Shown: piece after piece, positions 1-6,640 of the stretch
Layout: the number at the start of each line of letters is the position of its first letter
Position numbering within the stretch: the stretch's first letter is position 1
Source: Acinetobacter sp.
Lineage (GTDB): Bacteria > Pseudomonadota > Gammaproteobacteria > Pseudomonadales > Moraxellaceae
Direction: 5' to 3'
Assembly: GCA_008017255.1 (NCBI GenBank)
Contig: SSHD01000156.1
Coordinates: 1-7,856 of the forward strand
DNA length: 7,856 nucleotides
Program-made: the position numbers and the translations under genes
Notes under the pieces: generated by a model
The model's input: only the letters and a program-made list of their open reading frames with translations
Databases searched by the model: none
What the model was told of the DNA's origin: nothing

Positions 1-477
1 CTGCACTTCAGTAACCACTTTGGCAACCTGCTGACCATTAATCAACAACTGCCCTGATTTAAACTGAATATAATCGCCTGGTAGCCCTACTACACGTTTA
101 ATATAACTAATTTTCGGCTTTGGTGGATAGCGAAATACAATCACTTCACCACGTTTAGGCGCACCTACATCAAGTATTTTGCTATTCACGATCGGTAAGC
201 GTACGCCATAATCAAATTTATTCACCAAAATAAAATCACCAGTTTCTAAGGTCGGCACCATAGAATCGGATGGAATATTAAATGGTTCATATAAGAATGA
301 ACGTAACACCAAGACCACTGCCAAGACTGGCCAAAAGTCATAAGCCCAGCCAATAAGAAAATTTTCTTGCTCACGTCCTTTGTTGGCACGCTGCTTAAAT
401 ACCAATTTATCTAGCAACCACACCAGAAAAAAAATCAGTGTGGCAGGCACTAAAATCAAATTAAAATCAAAATCCAT
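1..477 (-). CDS. lepB: Signal peptidase I (leader peptidase), C-terminal part outside window
   Basis: Inner-membrane serine protease that cuts signal peptides from proteins exported by Sec and Tat. The minus strand from 477 to 1 gives 159 open codons without a stop, so the C-terminal part lies beyond the window. Visible parts: a first membrane segment at about residues 7-22; a short charged cytoplasmic loop (residues 23-40); a second hydrophobic segment at about 48-62; then box B, IPSDSMVPTL (68-77), with nucleophile Ser72; and box D, YIKRVVGLPGD (125-135), with the general base Lys127. The Ser/Lys dyad and spacing match the E. coli enzyme. The ATG at 477 is preceded by GAGG (488-485) with 7 nt spacing. 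The start is 15 bp after the lepA stop, so it is probably co-transcribed with lepA, as in many proteobacteria. Identity is close to certain. Confidence 0.95.
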   Translation of the reverse strand, partial: MDFDFNLILVPATLIFFLVWLLDKLVFKQRANKGREQENFLIGWAYDFWPVLAVVLVLRSFLYEPFNIPSDSMVPTLETGDFILVNKFDYGVRLPIVNSKILDVGAPKRGEVIVFRYPPKPKISYIKRVVGLPGDYIQFKSGQLLINGQQVAKVVTEVQ

Positions 478-492
478 GTGCTCGCCTCAATG

Positions 493-2310
493 TTATCGAT
501 CGACTTTCAATACCGCTAAAAACGCTTCTTGTGGAATTTCTACACTGCCCACTTGCTTCATGCGTTTTTTACCTTCTTTTTGTTTCGACAGTAGTTTTTT
601 CTTGCGTGACACATCGCCGCCATAACATTTTGCCAATACGTTTTTACGCATGGCTTTAACTGTAGAGCGAGCAATAATTTGTGCACCAATTGCGGCTTGA
701 ATTGCCACGTCATACATTTGACGTGGAATCAAATCTTTCATTTTTTCCACTAAGGCAATACCACGATGCCGCGCATCTTGACGATGGCAAATCATAGCGA
801 GCGCATCGACTTTTTCACTATTAATTAACACATCGACTTTCACTAAAGCTGAACTTTCGAAACGGACAAAGTTATAGTCGAGTGAAGCAAAACCACGTGA
901 ACAGGATTTTAGTTTATCAAAGAAATCCATCACCACTTCTGCCATTGGAATTTCAAAGGTAATCGACACTTGATTACCCAAGAACTTCATGTCTTTTTGC
1001 ACGCCACGACGCTCAACACAGAGGGTCATCACGTTGCCTAAGTATTCTTGCGGCACCAATATATGACACTCAGCAATCGGCTCACGTAAATCTTCAACCG
1101 TAGAACCATCGGGCATTTTCGACGGACTGTCGATATAAATGATGTCGCCTTTTTTGGTCAGCGCTTCATAAATTACCGTTGGCGCAGAGCTGATTAAATC
1201 GAGATCATATTCACGTTCTAAGCGCTCTTGTACGATTTCCATGTGTAACATGCCCAAGAAACCGCAACGGAAACCAAAGCCTAAAGCATCTGAACTTTCT
1301 GGTTCAAAGAACAAGGCTGAATCATTAATTTGTAGCTTTTGGAGTGCTTCACGGAACGGTTCAAAATCGCTGGCATCAATAGGGAATAAGCCTGCATAGA
1401 CTTGTGGTTTGACCTTTTTAAAGCCCGGTAAAATGGCGACATCTGGTGTTGCAGCAAGGGTGATGGTATCACCAACTGGCGCGCCATAAATATCTTTAAT
1501 GCCCGCAATAACAAAACCAACTTCGCCCGCTTCGAGTATATCGGTTTCGCTATGTTTCGGGTTAAACACCCCAACAGAAGTGACTGGATGGGTTTGCCCT
1601 GTCGATTTGACTAACATTTTGTCGCCCTTGCGGATACGACCTTGTTTAATGCGAACTAAAGACACTACACCTAAATAATTATCGAACCAAGAGTCAATAA
1701 TTAAGGCTTGGAGTGCTGCATCACGGTCGCCTTCAGGTGCAGGTATGACATCGACTAAACGCTCTAAAACACCCTCTACCCCTAAACCCGTTTTGGCTGA
1801 ACAGGTGGGTGCGTCAGTGGCTTCAATGCCAATAATTTCTTCAATTTCGTGAATCACACGCTCAGGTTCGGCTTGTGGCAAGTCAATCTTGTTTAAGATT
1901 GGCAATACCTCTAAGCCTTGTTCAATGGCGGTATAACAGTTGGCTACCGATTGCGCTTCTACGCCTTGTGCGGCATCGACCACCAACAACGCACCTTCAC
2001 AAGCCGCGAGCGAGCGTGATACTTCATAAGAGAAATCGACATGCCCTGGAGTATCAATAAAGTTCAGCTGATATTCCTGACCATTAGGATGCGTATAATA
2101 TAACGTGACCGAAGCGGCTTTAATGGTAATCCCACGTTCACGCTCAAGCTCCATAGAGTCCAAGACCTGAGCTTGCATTTCACGTGCTTGTAAACCACCA
2201 CACATTTGAATGAAACGGTCTGCCAGCGTCGACTTACCATGATCAATATGCGCAATGATCGAAAAGTTACGGATGTTTTTGATATCTACGGATTTTTTAG
2301 CTTGCGCCAT
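493..2310 (-). CDS. lepA: Elongation factor 4 (ribosome back-translocase GTPase LepA)
   Basis: Translational GTPase that binds the 70S ribosome and is linked to back-translocation, initiation and 30S assembly. The product is 605 residues, the usual full length. GTP-binding motifs are all intact: G1 AHIDHGKST (20-28), switch-I region RERGITI (57-63), G3 DTPGHVDF (86-93) and G4 NKID (140-143). After the G domain come the beta-barrel domain II (about 190-280), the EF-G-like domains III and V, and the LepA-specific basic C-terminal domain (about 490-605), with the conserved stretch [20 protein letters not shown]. The ATG at 2310 gives the expected N-terminus and has an AAGG six bases upstream. 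lepB follows after 15 bp. A promoter is visible about 80 bp upstream. No truncation or odd residue is seen. The sequence is very close to Acinetobacter LepA as I recall it. Confidence 0.98.
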   Translation of the reverse strand: MAQAKKSVDIKNIRNFSIIAHIDHGKSTLADRFIQMCGGLQAREMQAQVLDSMELERERGITIKAASVTLYYTHPNGQEYQLNFIDTPGHVDFSYEVSRSLAACEGALLVVDAAQGVEAQSVANCYTAIEQGLEVLPILNKIDLPQAEPERVIHEIEEIIGIEATDAPTCSAKTGLGVEGVLERLVDVIPAPEGDRDAALQALIIDSWFDNYLGVVSLVRIKQGRIRKGDKMLVKSTGQTHPVTSVGVFNPKHSETDILEAGEVGFVIAGIKDIYGAPVGDTITLAATPDVAILPGFKKVKPQVYAGLFPIDASDFEPFREALQKLQINDSALFFEPESSDALGFGFRCGFLGMLHMEIVQERLEREYDLDLISSAPTVIYEALTKKGDIIYIDSPSKMPDGSTVEDLREPIAECHILVPQEYLGNVMTLCVERRGVQKDMKFLGNQVSITFEIPMAEVVMDFFDKLKSCSRGFASLDYNFVRFESSALVKVDVLINSEKVDALAMICHRQDARHRGIALVEKMKDLIPRQMYDVAIQAAIGAQIIARSTVKAMRKNVLAKCYGGDVSRKKKLLSKQKEGKKRMKQVGSVEIPQEAFLAVLKVDR

Positions 2311-2387
2311 GGGTTACCTTGAGAAATTATAACGCCCACACTTTTCACAAAGTACTGAGCCAAAGCGGTTAAATAAAATTGTCAGCG

Positions 2388-2396
2388 ATTATAACA
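2388..2396 (-). promoter_or_regulatory. Probable lepA-lepB promoter (extended -10)
   Basis: Read on the minus strand, this is TGTTATAAT, a perfect extended -10 (TGn plus consensus TATAAT). A TTGAAT lies upstream at 2419-2414, but with a 20-bp spacer, so the -35 is weak and the extended -10 would carry most of the activity. Transcription would start near 2381 and leave a leader of about 70 nt before the lepA ATG. It lies directly after the thioesterase terminator, which fits a fresh operon start. A second TATAAT at 2331-2326 would leave only about 9 nt of leader and is less likely. Confidence 0.5.
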
Positions 2397-2417
2397 GAAC
2401 GGCATTTTAAAGTATTC

Positions 2418-2450
2418 AAAATAATAGCAGTCACTTGCGCTCTGCTATTA
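2418..2450 (-). terminator. Rho-independent terminator of the thioesterase gene
   Basis: A perfect 9-bp inverted repeat, TAATAGCAG (2422-2430) and CTGCTATTA (2442-2450), has an 11-nt loop. On the minus strand the stem runs straight into TTATTTTG, a short U-rich tract. It begins 5 bp after the thioesterase stop codon. There is no T-run on the plus-strand side, so it works as a terminator only for minus-strand transcription. The stem has modest GC content, so some read-through into lepA is possible. Confidence 0.6.
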
Positions 2451-2455
2451 CGCTG

Positions 2456-2920
2456 TTACAGCGCTTCCGCCACCGCATAAGAGATAGAAAAATCCATTGG
2501 GTTGATATCGGTTGCAATCGGTTGATAGGCTTGGGTAAAACTTGGCGACATACGCTTAGGACGGCCCGATTCAATTTCAATACACGCCCACTTGGTTTGC
2601 CCCACAAATAAAATACTTTGATCTTTAGGGCGATAAAATACGTACTGACGGAACGAATACAGTGTATTGAGATCATCCAACCATGTTCTTAAAATAATGT
2701 CTTCGCCCTCAAAGGCAGCTTTGCGATATTGCACATGATGTTCAACCGCTACCATTGCATGTTTGAGCTGTAGATATCGCGCCAAGCCCAAACCGAGCTG
2801 TTCAATATGTGCGGTGGCAACGTCTTGCATCCATTGCACATACAGCACATTATTGACATGCCCAAGCAGATCTATATGTTCAGGTAAAACTTGGATGTTT
2901 AAATCAAAAATTGTACTCAT
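2456..2920 (-). CDS. Hotdog-fold acyl-CoA thioesterase (4HBT family, YbgC/FcbC-like)
   Basis: Small cytoplasmic protein of 154 residues, the usual length for a single-hotdog thioesterase that hydrolyses acyl-CoA to free acid and CoA. The N-terminal signature EHIDLLGHVNNVLYVQWMQD (14-33) corresponds to the 4HBT active-site region: the Asp (here Asp17) followed by GHVNN and the start of the long central helix. The following strands, with EHHVQYRKAAFEGEDIILRTWL (about 60-81), are also typical. The acyl substrate cannot be read from the sequence; names such as YbgC-like or 4-hydroxybenzoyl-CoA thioesterase-like describe only the fold. The ATG at 2920 is the only usable start, because an in-frame stop lies about 21 bp upstream. 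No strong ribosome-binding site is seen (GGA about 12 nt before) and no clear promoter. Hairpins bound it on both sides, so it is probably expressed alone. I see no functional link to lepA or mucD. Confidence 0.85.
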   Translation of the reverse strand: MSTIFDLNIQVLPEHIDLLGHVNNVLYVQWMQDVATAHIEQLGLGLARYLQLKHAMVAVEHHVQYRKAAFEGEDIILRTWLDDLNTLYSFRQYVFYRPKDQSILFVGQTKWACIEIESGRPKRMSPSFTQAYQPIATDINPMDFSISYAVAEAL

Positions 2921-2976
2921 GGCGGTGGCGATTCCATCGGTTCAAATTGTGTTGCTACACTAGGCGAATACAAAAC

Positions 2977-3088
2977 AAAAAACCACCCTAAAAGACTGCT
3001 TTCATAAGTTGTTTACACCTCTATAAACGCCCCCTTCACAAGGGGGAATTTATAGGGGTTATGAATTCAGTCTATAAGAGTGGTTTTT
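2977..3088 (-). terminator. mucD terminator: long imperfect palindrome, probably bidirectional
   Basis: Two 21-bp arms (2978-2998 and 3068-3088) are inverted copies with 18 of 21 positions matching. The left arm begins with a run of A and the right arm ends with a run of T (3084-3088), so a GC-containing stem followed by a U-tract forms on either strand. It starts 15 bp after the mucD stop, so its main job is probably to end mucD transcription. On the minus strand the U-tract is six residues long. The unusually long 69-bp interior is itself palindromic and is listed separately. Confidence 0.65.
3001..3065. repeat. Palindromic repeat nested inside the mucD terminator loop
   Basis: The interior of the terminator folds as nested arms: TTCATAA (3001-3007) with TTATGAA (3059-3065); CCTCTATAAA (3018-3027) with TTTATAGGGG (3049-3058, one wobble); and CCCCCTT (3030-3036) with AAGGGGG (3040-3046) around a 3-nt loop. 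About 10 nt (3008-3017) bulge out on one side. The C5/G5 core followed by ATTTATAGGGGTT resembles the palindrome at 6493-6522 after nadB, which suggests one repeat family at two places in this window. Confidence 0.6.
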
Positions 3089-3103
3089 GCGCTGTAAAAA
3101 TGC

Positions 3104-4480
3104 TTACTTCAAACGCAGACCAATCATGGCACGTTTGCCTTGACGGATGATGCCAACGCGCACTACGCCCTGTTTAGATAACGCTGCAATGGTTTTGGCG
3201 AACATTTGACTATTGCTAATGACAGTACCATTAACATGAGTAATCACATCGCCAGCTACAATATTTGAGAGCGACGCTAAACCACCACGTTTCACATCTT
3301 GCACGAAAATACCGCCACTTACGTCTAAGCGTGCCTGCTCTGCCGCAGTCAGGTCACGAATGCCCAAGCCGATATTGTTGTTCGTGTCATGCTTTTCGCC
3401 AGTTGCCGGTGTGTCGTCTGGTGCTGTGCCTAAAGTGGCGGTGATGTTACGGGTTTTATCATCTCGCAATACACCCAACTCGACTTTTTGATTTGGCGCA
3501 ATACGGTTTAAGGTATAAAGCAAATCGCTAGTACGTGATATAGCCACACCATTGACGGTTAAAATCACATCACCCGCTTTTAAACCTGCTTTTTCGGCTG
3601 GCGACTGCGCTGTTACTTGCGTGATTAAAGAACCTTCTGGTTTTGGCAACTTGTAGGCTTCAGCAAGGTTACGGTCTATATCTTGTAGTAAAATACCCAA
3701 ATAAGAACGGGTTACTTTACCATTGGTTTTCAGCTGTTGTACCACTTCCATTGCCACATCAATTGGAATGGAAAATGACAAACCCATATAGCCGCCAGTA
3801 CCACTAAAAATACGTGAGTTGACCCCGACCACTTCACCACGTTGGTTAAACAACGGCCCACCTGAGTTGCCTGGATTTAACGCAGCATCGGTTTGAATAA
3901 AAGGAACTGAAGTTTCACCACTCATGTTGCGTGATTTTGCGCTGACAATACCTGCCGATGCTGAATAATCAAAACCAAATGGCGAACCAATGGCTAAAAT
4001 AGGCTCGCCCACTTTAAGCTGATTGACATCGCCAATTTTTAATTCAGGGAAATTACCACCCGTGACTTTCAGCACTGCTACATCGGTACGTTCGTCACTA
4101 CCGACCAAAGTTGCATCTAGTTCACGGCGGTCATTGAGCGTTACGCTAATACGTGAAGCATCGGCAATGACATGGTGATTGGTGACTAAATAGCCATCTT
4201 TACTAATAAAGAACGCACTGCCATAAGCGGTTTTTTCTTGTGGCCCTTGTTGCTGCGGAATAATGACTTGATTACCAAAAAAGCGCCGTAAAATTTCCGG
4301 TACTTGCTGTTGTAATAACTCTTCCTGAGTCATTTTTTTCACAACATTGACACTCACCACCGCAGGGCTAACCTGTTCGACCAAATTGGAGAAATCGACT
4401 GGTGATGCAGTGCTCATTTGCGTAGCTGCTATGGTTAATACCGCAGCATACATTCCTTGTTGTAAATAGCGACTTTTCAT
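3104..4480 (-). CDS. mucD: Periplasmic Do-family serine protease (MucD/DegP type)
   Basis: Envelope quality-control protease and chaperone of the HtrA family. From the ATG at 4480 it has 458 residues: a signal peptide (MKSR, then a hydrophobic core to about residue 20, probable cleavage near STA-S around 24-26), a trypsin-like domain, then two PDZ domains (about 255-350 and 370-458). The catalytic triad is complete: His103 in VTNHHVI, Asp133 in RTDVAVLK and Ser206 in GNSGGPL. A Q-rich stretch (about 76-81) lies in the N-terminal LA loop. A longer reading from a TTG at 4507 is open, but it adds nine residues without basic charge before the signal peptide; 4480 has AGG 10 nt upstream and a proper MKSR start. 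The named symbol follows the two-PDZ, MucD-like architecture. Unlike in Pseudomonas, no algU, mucA or mucB adjoins it. nadB is divergent and a strong hairpin follows the stop. Confidence 0.93.
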   Translation of the reverse strand: MKSRYLQQGMYAAVLTIAATQMSTASPVDFSNLVEQVSPAVVSVNVVKKMTQEELLQQQVPEILRRFFGNQVIIPQQQGPQEKTAYGSAFFISKDGYLVTNHHVIADASRISVTLNDRRELDATLVGSDERTDVAVLKVTGGNFPELKIGDVNQLKVGEPILAIGSPFGFDYSASAGIVSAKSRNMSGETSVPFIQTDAALNPGNSGGPLFNQRGEVVGVNSRIFSGTGGYMGLSFSIPIDVAMEVVQQLKTNGKVTRSYLGILLQDIDRNLAEAYKLPKPEGSLITQVTAQSPAEKAGLKAGDVILTVNGVAISRTSDLLYTLNRIAPNQKVELGVLRDDKTRNITATLGTAPDDTPATGEKHDTNNNIGLGIRDLTAAEQARLDVSGGIFVQDVKRGGLASLSNIVAGDVITHVNGTVISNSQMFAKTIAALSKQGVVRVGIIRQGKRAMIGLRLK

Positions 4481-4637
4481 GTAGCAAAAACCTATACACA
4501 TAAACAATTTTAAACTAAATTTTTAGCACAACCCACGCACAGGTTTCGTAAAAATATGTGTGTATTTTCAACAACTATGCGCTGTTTTGGCGTTGAAATG
4601 TGGAGAAATAATGGAGATAGTAAAGTTTAAGTGACTA

Positions 4638-4643
4638 ATTATA
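4638..4643 (-). promoter_or_regulatory. Possible mucD -10 box inside a small dyad
   Basis: The minus strand reads TATAAT here, at the centre of the dyad GACTA (4633-4637) / TAGTC (4642-4646). No good -35 lies at 16-18 bp; TTGAAC at 4671-4666 is 22 bp away. The leader to the mucD ATG would be about 150 nt. This is a weak call based on a single perfect hexamer in AT-rich DNA. Confidence 0.2.
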
Positions 4644-4700
4644 GTCCAATCATTTGACCTAATTCGTTCAAATTTCGCAGCATTCTCGGCAGATTAACAC

Positions 4701-4729
4701 TTGCCTTTTTATTAAAAAAGCGGTGTCAT
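4701..4729 (+). promoter_or_regulatory. Possible nadB promoter
   Basis: TTGCCT (4701-4706) and TGTCAT (4724-4729) are separated by exactly 17 bp and each matches the sigma-70 consensus at 4 of 6 positions. Transcription would start near 4736, giving a leader of about 25 nt to the ATG at 4761. If so, the TTG at 4740 would be nearly at the transcript start, which favours the ATG as the translation start. Confidence 0.3.
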
Positions 4730-4760
4730 TAGCAAACGTTTGAAACTGAAGCAGATCGAC

Positions 4761-6392
4761 ATGCCTGATTTAAAAACAATTCATCATTTTGACGTGATTA
4801 TTGTGGGCAGTGGTGGTGCGGGGCTAAGTCTTGCGCTGTCTTTACCGAGTCATTACAACATTGCAGTGTTGGCAAAAGCGGCACTGACCGAAGCCAGTAC
4901 CTTTTATGCGCAAGGCGGTGTGGCTGCGGTCTTGGACGAAACCGATTCGATTCAACAACATATTAATGACACCATGATTGCTGGTGCACAGTTGTGCGAG
5001 CTAGATGCAGTCAAACACACCGTTGAGGGCGGTCGTGCCTCGGTCGATTTTTTATTGCAACAAGGCGTACAATTTACTTTAGATGATGACGAACAACTCC
5101 ACTTAACCCGTGAGGGTGGACATTCACAGCGCCGTATTATTCATTCGGCAGATGCGACGGGCAAAGCCATTTCCACGACTTTGGTTGAACGTGCCAAACA
5201 ACGCCAAAACATTACGATATTTGAAAATTACACTGCAATAGATTTAATTACTCTGCATAAACTCGGGCAACATGAGCAAGCCAACCGTGCCGTTGGTTTA
5301 TATGCCTTAGATGAAACCACTGAACAAGTGCTTACCTTTTTAGCGCCGTTTACCGCACTGGCTTGCGGTGGGGCAATGAAAGCCTATTTATATACTTCCA
5401 ACCCAGACATCGCGACAGGCGACGGTATTGCAATGGCGTACCGTGCTGGCTGCCGTGTAGCCAATATGGAATTTAACCAATTCCACCCGACCTGTTTGTA
5501 CCATCCTAAAGCACGTTCGTTTTTAATTACCGAAGCCATGCGTGGCGAAGGGGCTTATTTACGTTTACCCGATGGCGAGCGTTTTATGTTGCGTTTTGAT
5601 GAGCGCGCTGAACTTGCACCGCGTGATATTGTGGCACGTGCCATTGACTATGAAATCAAACGCTTGGGTATTCGTCATGTGTGGTTAGACATTAGCCATA
5701 AATCGCCTGAGTTTATTACCGAACACTTCCCGACCCTGTATGCACGCCTGCTCGAACTCGGCATTGATATTACTAAAGATAAAATACCAGTCGTGCCTGC
5801 GGCGCACTATACCTGTGGCGGTGTGGTGGTGAATGAAAACAGCCAAACTGACTTAGATGGTTTATACGCAATTGGCGAAACCTCTTATACTGGCTTGCAC
5901 GGCGCAAACCGTATGGCGAGTAACTCATTGTTGGAATGTTTTGTGTATGGTATGAGTGCCGCAAAAGACATTGAGCAAAAGTTTGATGCCAATTTTGAGC
6001 TGCCTGCCGTGCCTGCGTGGGATGAAACCCAAGTGACCGATGCCGATGAAGATGTAGTGATTTTACAAAACTGGGATGAACTGCGTTCGACCATGTGGAA
6101 CTATGTGGGCATTGTACGCACCACCAAGCGTTTACAGCGTGCGTTGCACCGTATTGAAATGCTGAAACGTGAAATTAATGAATATTATCAAGATTATCGT
6201 GTCAGCAAAAACTTGATCGAATTGCGTAACCTCGTTTTAGTTTCCGAAATGATTGTACGTTGTGCAATGGAGCGTAAGGAATCGCGTGGTTTGCATTACA
6301 CACTCGACTACCCTGAACTTGCCAATGAAGTGCGTAAGACTGTTTTAACACCACCGAATTTTAAAGTGGAACAGCCTTTGGTGAATGTGTAG
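4761..6392 (+). CDS. nadB: L-aspartate oxidase (quinolinate synthase partner, NAD synthesis)
   Basis: FAD enzyme that oxidises L-aspartate to iminoaspartate using O2 or fumarate; NadA then makes quinolinate in de novo NAD synthesis. From ATG 4761 it has 543 residues, close to the E. coli length. Seen in order: the dinucleotide motif VGSGGAG (15-21); the FAD-contacting stretch [12 protein letters not shown]; the capping-domain motif [13 protein letters not shown] (117-129); [11 protein letters not shown] (239-249) and [10 protein letters not shown] (258-267); [10 protein letters not shown] (287-296), which carries the arginine equivalent to E. coli Arg290; HYTCGGV (349-355); the FAD-binding [16 protein letters not shown] (378-393); and a helical C-terminal domain. 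A TTG at 4740 would add seven residues but lacks a ribosome-binding site; the ATG has GAAG 9 nt upstream. It is monocistronic here: divergent from mucD and convergent with hsdS. nadA and nadC are not in the window. Confidence 0.96.
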   Translation: MPDLKTIHHFDVIIVGSGGAGLSLALSLPSHYNIAVLAKAALTEASTFYAQGGVAAVLDETDSIQQHINDTMIAGAQLCELDAVKHTVEGGRASVDFLLQQGVQFTLDDDEQLHLTREGGHSQRRIIHSADATGKAISTTLVERAKQRQNITIFENYTAIDLITLHKLGQHEQANRAVGLYALDETTEQVLTFLAPFTALACGGAMKAYLYTSNPDIATGDGIAMAYRAGCRVANMEFNQFHPTCLYHPKARSFLITEAMRGEGAYLRLPDGERFMLRFDERAELAPRDIVARAIDYEIKRLGIRHVWLDISHKSPEFITEHFPTLYARLLELGIDITKDKIPVVPAAHYTCGGVVVNENSQTDLDGLYAIGETSYTGLHGANRMASNSLLECFVYGMSAAKDIEQKFDANFELPAVPAWDETQVTDADEDVVILQNWDELRSTMWNYVGIVRTTKRLQRALHRIEMLKREINEYYQDYRVSKNLIELRNLVLVSEMIVRCAMERKESRGLHYTLDYPELANEVRKTVLTPPNFKVEQPLVNV

Positions 6393-6409
6393 TTAGTGTA
6401 ATTTTTTTA

Positions 6410-6453
6410 CCCTCCCTTGCGCAGCGATGCTGCTCACCCTTAAAAAGGGAGGG
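6410..6453. repeat. Palindrome 1, with inner GCAGC/GCTGC hairpin
   Basis: Outer arms CCCTCCCTT (6410-6418) and AAGGGAGGG (6445-6453) pair over 9 bp. Between them sits a second perfect hairpin, GCAGC-GAT-GCTGC (6421-6433). An alternative fold pairs CCCTT (6437-6441) with AAGGG (6445-6449). Compared with the simple palindrome at 6580-6600, this one looks as if about 23 bp had been inserted after CCCTCCCTT. Confidence 0.7.
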
Positions 6454-6493
6454 AACAACACGAATCTTATAAGTCATGGGATTCGTGCTGTTC
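6453..6493. repeat. Palindrome 2, 14-bp arms
   Basis: The arms at 6453-6466 (GAACAACACGAATC) and 6480-6493 (GATTCGTGCTGTTC) match at 13 of 14 positions around a 13-nt loop. The one mismatch becomes a U·G wobble in minus-strand RNA. The similarity continues outward into the neighbouring G-rich and C-rich arms, so palindromes 1, 2 and 3 can join in one larger fold. Confidence 0.65.
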
Positions 6494-6513
6494 TCCCCCT
6501 ATTTTAGGGGGAG
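6493..6513. repeat. Palindrome 3
   Basis: The perfect 9-bp arms CTCCCCCTA (6493-6501) and TAGGGGGAG (6505-6513) have a TTT loop. TTAGAGGAGG follows. Core and right flank resemble the repeat nested in the mucD terminator at 3030-3060. Confidence 0.7.
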
Positions 6514-6527
6514 TTAGAGGAGGTAAA

Positions 6528-6556
6528 TCACACAAACATCTGCTGCAACAAGCCTT
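6528..6556 (-). pseudogene. Duplicated 3' end of hsdS (last nine codons and stop)
   Basis: On the minus strand these 29 bp match 6641-6669, the end of hsdS, at 28 of 29 positions. Both encode GLLQQMFV followed by TGA; the single difference is silent (GTG here, GTT in hsdS, both Val). There is no reading frame worth the name upstream of it, because palindromic DNA precedes it directly. It is either the remnant of a second hsdS or a copy made when the neighbouring repeat inserted or recombined. Confidence 0.75.
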
Positions 6557-6579
6557 CGCTCCTCTTAAACCCTCCCCAG

Positions 6580-6600
6580 CCCTCCCTTAAAAAGGGAGGG
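6580..6600. repeat. Palindrome 4
   Basis: Perfect 9-bp arms CCCTCCCTT (6580-6588) and AAGGGAGGG (6592-6600) with an AAA loop. They are the same arms as palindrome 1 without its insertion. It is preceded by AAACCCTCCCCAG (6567-6579). Confidence 0.75.
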
Positions 6601-6604
6601 AGTT

Positions 6605-6625
6605 CCTCCCCTTATTAAGGGGAGG
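6605..6625. repeat. Palindrome 5, adjacent to the hsdS stop
   Basis: Perfect 9-bp arms CCTCCCCTT (6605-6613) and AAGGGGAGG (6617-6625) with an ATT loop, followed by TTAGGTGGGGTTT up to the hsdS stop. With palindrome 4 it makes a head-to-head pair: AAACCC opens the left unit and GGGGTTT closes the right one, like the paired arrangement of REP-type elements. Confidence 0.75.
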
Positions 6626-6640
6626 TTAGGTGGGGTTTCA

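Larger units (their letters stand above)
4481..4760. other. Divergent mucD/nadB intergenic region
   Basis: These 280 bp separate two divergent genes and must carry both promoters. The region is AT-rich with no coding potential that I can support. Visible items are a dyad GACTA-ATTA-TAGTC at 4633-4646, a minus-strand TATAAT within it, and a weak plus-strand -35/-10 pair at 4701-4729. No GAACTT-type sigma-E/AlgU -35 was seen upstream of mucD, and no recognisable riboswitch. Confidence 0.6.
6393..6640. repeat. Cluster of GC-rich palindromic repeats between convergent genes
   Basis: The whole nadB–hsdS gap is built of inverted repeats, listed individually below, plus a copied hsdS tail. No gene is supported here. 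Seven T residues follow nadB at 6402-6408, but they come before the first hairpin rather than after one, and none of the hairpins ends in a T-run on either strand. They are therefore not classical rho-independent terminators, although such a set of stems could still slow polymerase and protect both mRNA 3' ends. The C-rich/AAAAA/G-rich palindromes resemble short interspersed repeats scattered through many bacterial genomes (inference). Confidence 0.75.

Noticed and set aside
380..625. An 81-codon plus-strand frame across the lepA–lepB junction
   Set aside because: It lies antisense to the start of lepB and the end of lepA, both certain genes. Its composition is low-complexity and no motif is seen.
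1281..1574. A 97-codon minus-strand frame inside lepA
   Set aside because: It is an out-of-frame shadow of the LepA coding sequence on the same strand.
2326..2331. TATAAT on the minus strand close to the lepA start
   Set aside because: Transcription from it would leave only about 9 nt before the ATG and it has no good -35. The extended -10 at 2396-2388 is better.
2431..2676. An 81-codon minus-strand frame overlapping the thioesterase
   Set aside because: It overlaps the end of the thioesterase gene in another frame and runs into its terminator hairpin.
3030..3046. Part of a CRISPR array, or array-like repeats at 6410-6625
   Set aside because: The repeated units are palindromes of variable length with no uniform spacers and no cas genes nearby, so this is not a CRISPR array.
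2977..3088. MITE with 21-bp terminal inverted repeats
   Set aside because: The arms end in A/T runs in the exact manner of a bidirectional terminator, 15 bp after a stop codon, and no clear target-site duplication flanks them. A terminator with a nested repeat is the simpler reading, although a MITE is not excluded.
4740..4760. TTG start for nadB at 4740
   Set aside because: It has no Shine-Dalgarno sequence, it adds residues before the usual NadB N-terminus, and it lies almost at the predicted transcription start. The ATG at 4761 was preferred.
5773..6094. Antisense frames of 63 and 69 codons inside nadB
   Set aside because: They are opposite to conserved NadB sequence, have no recognisable domain and no start signals.
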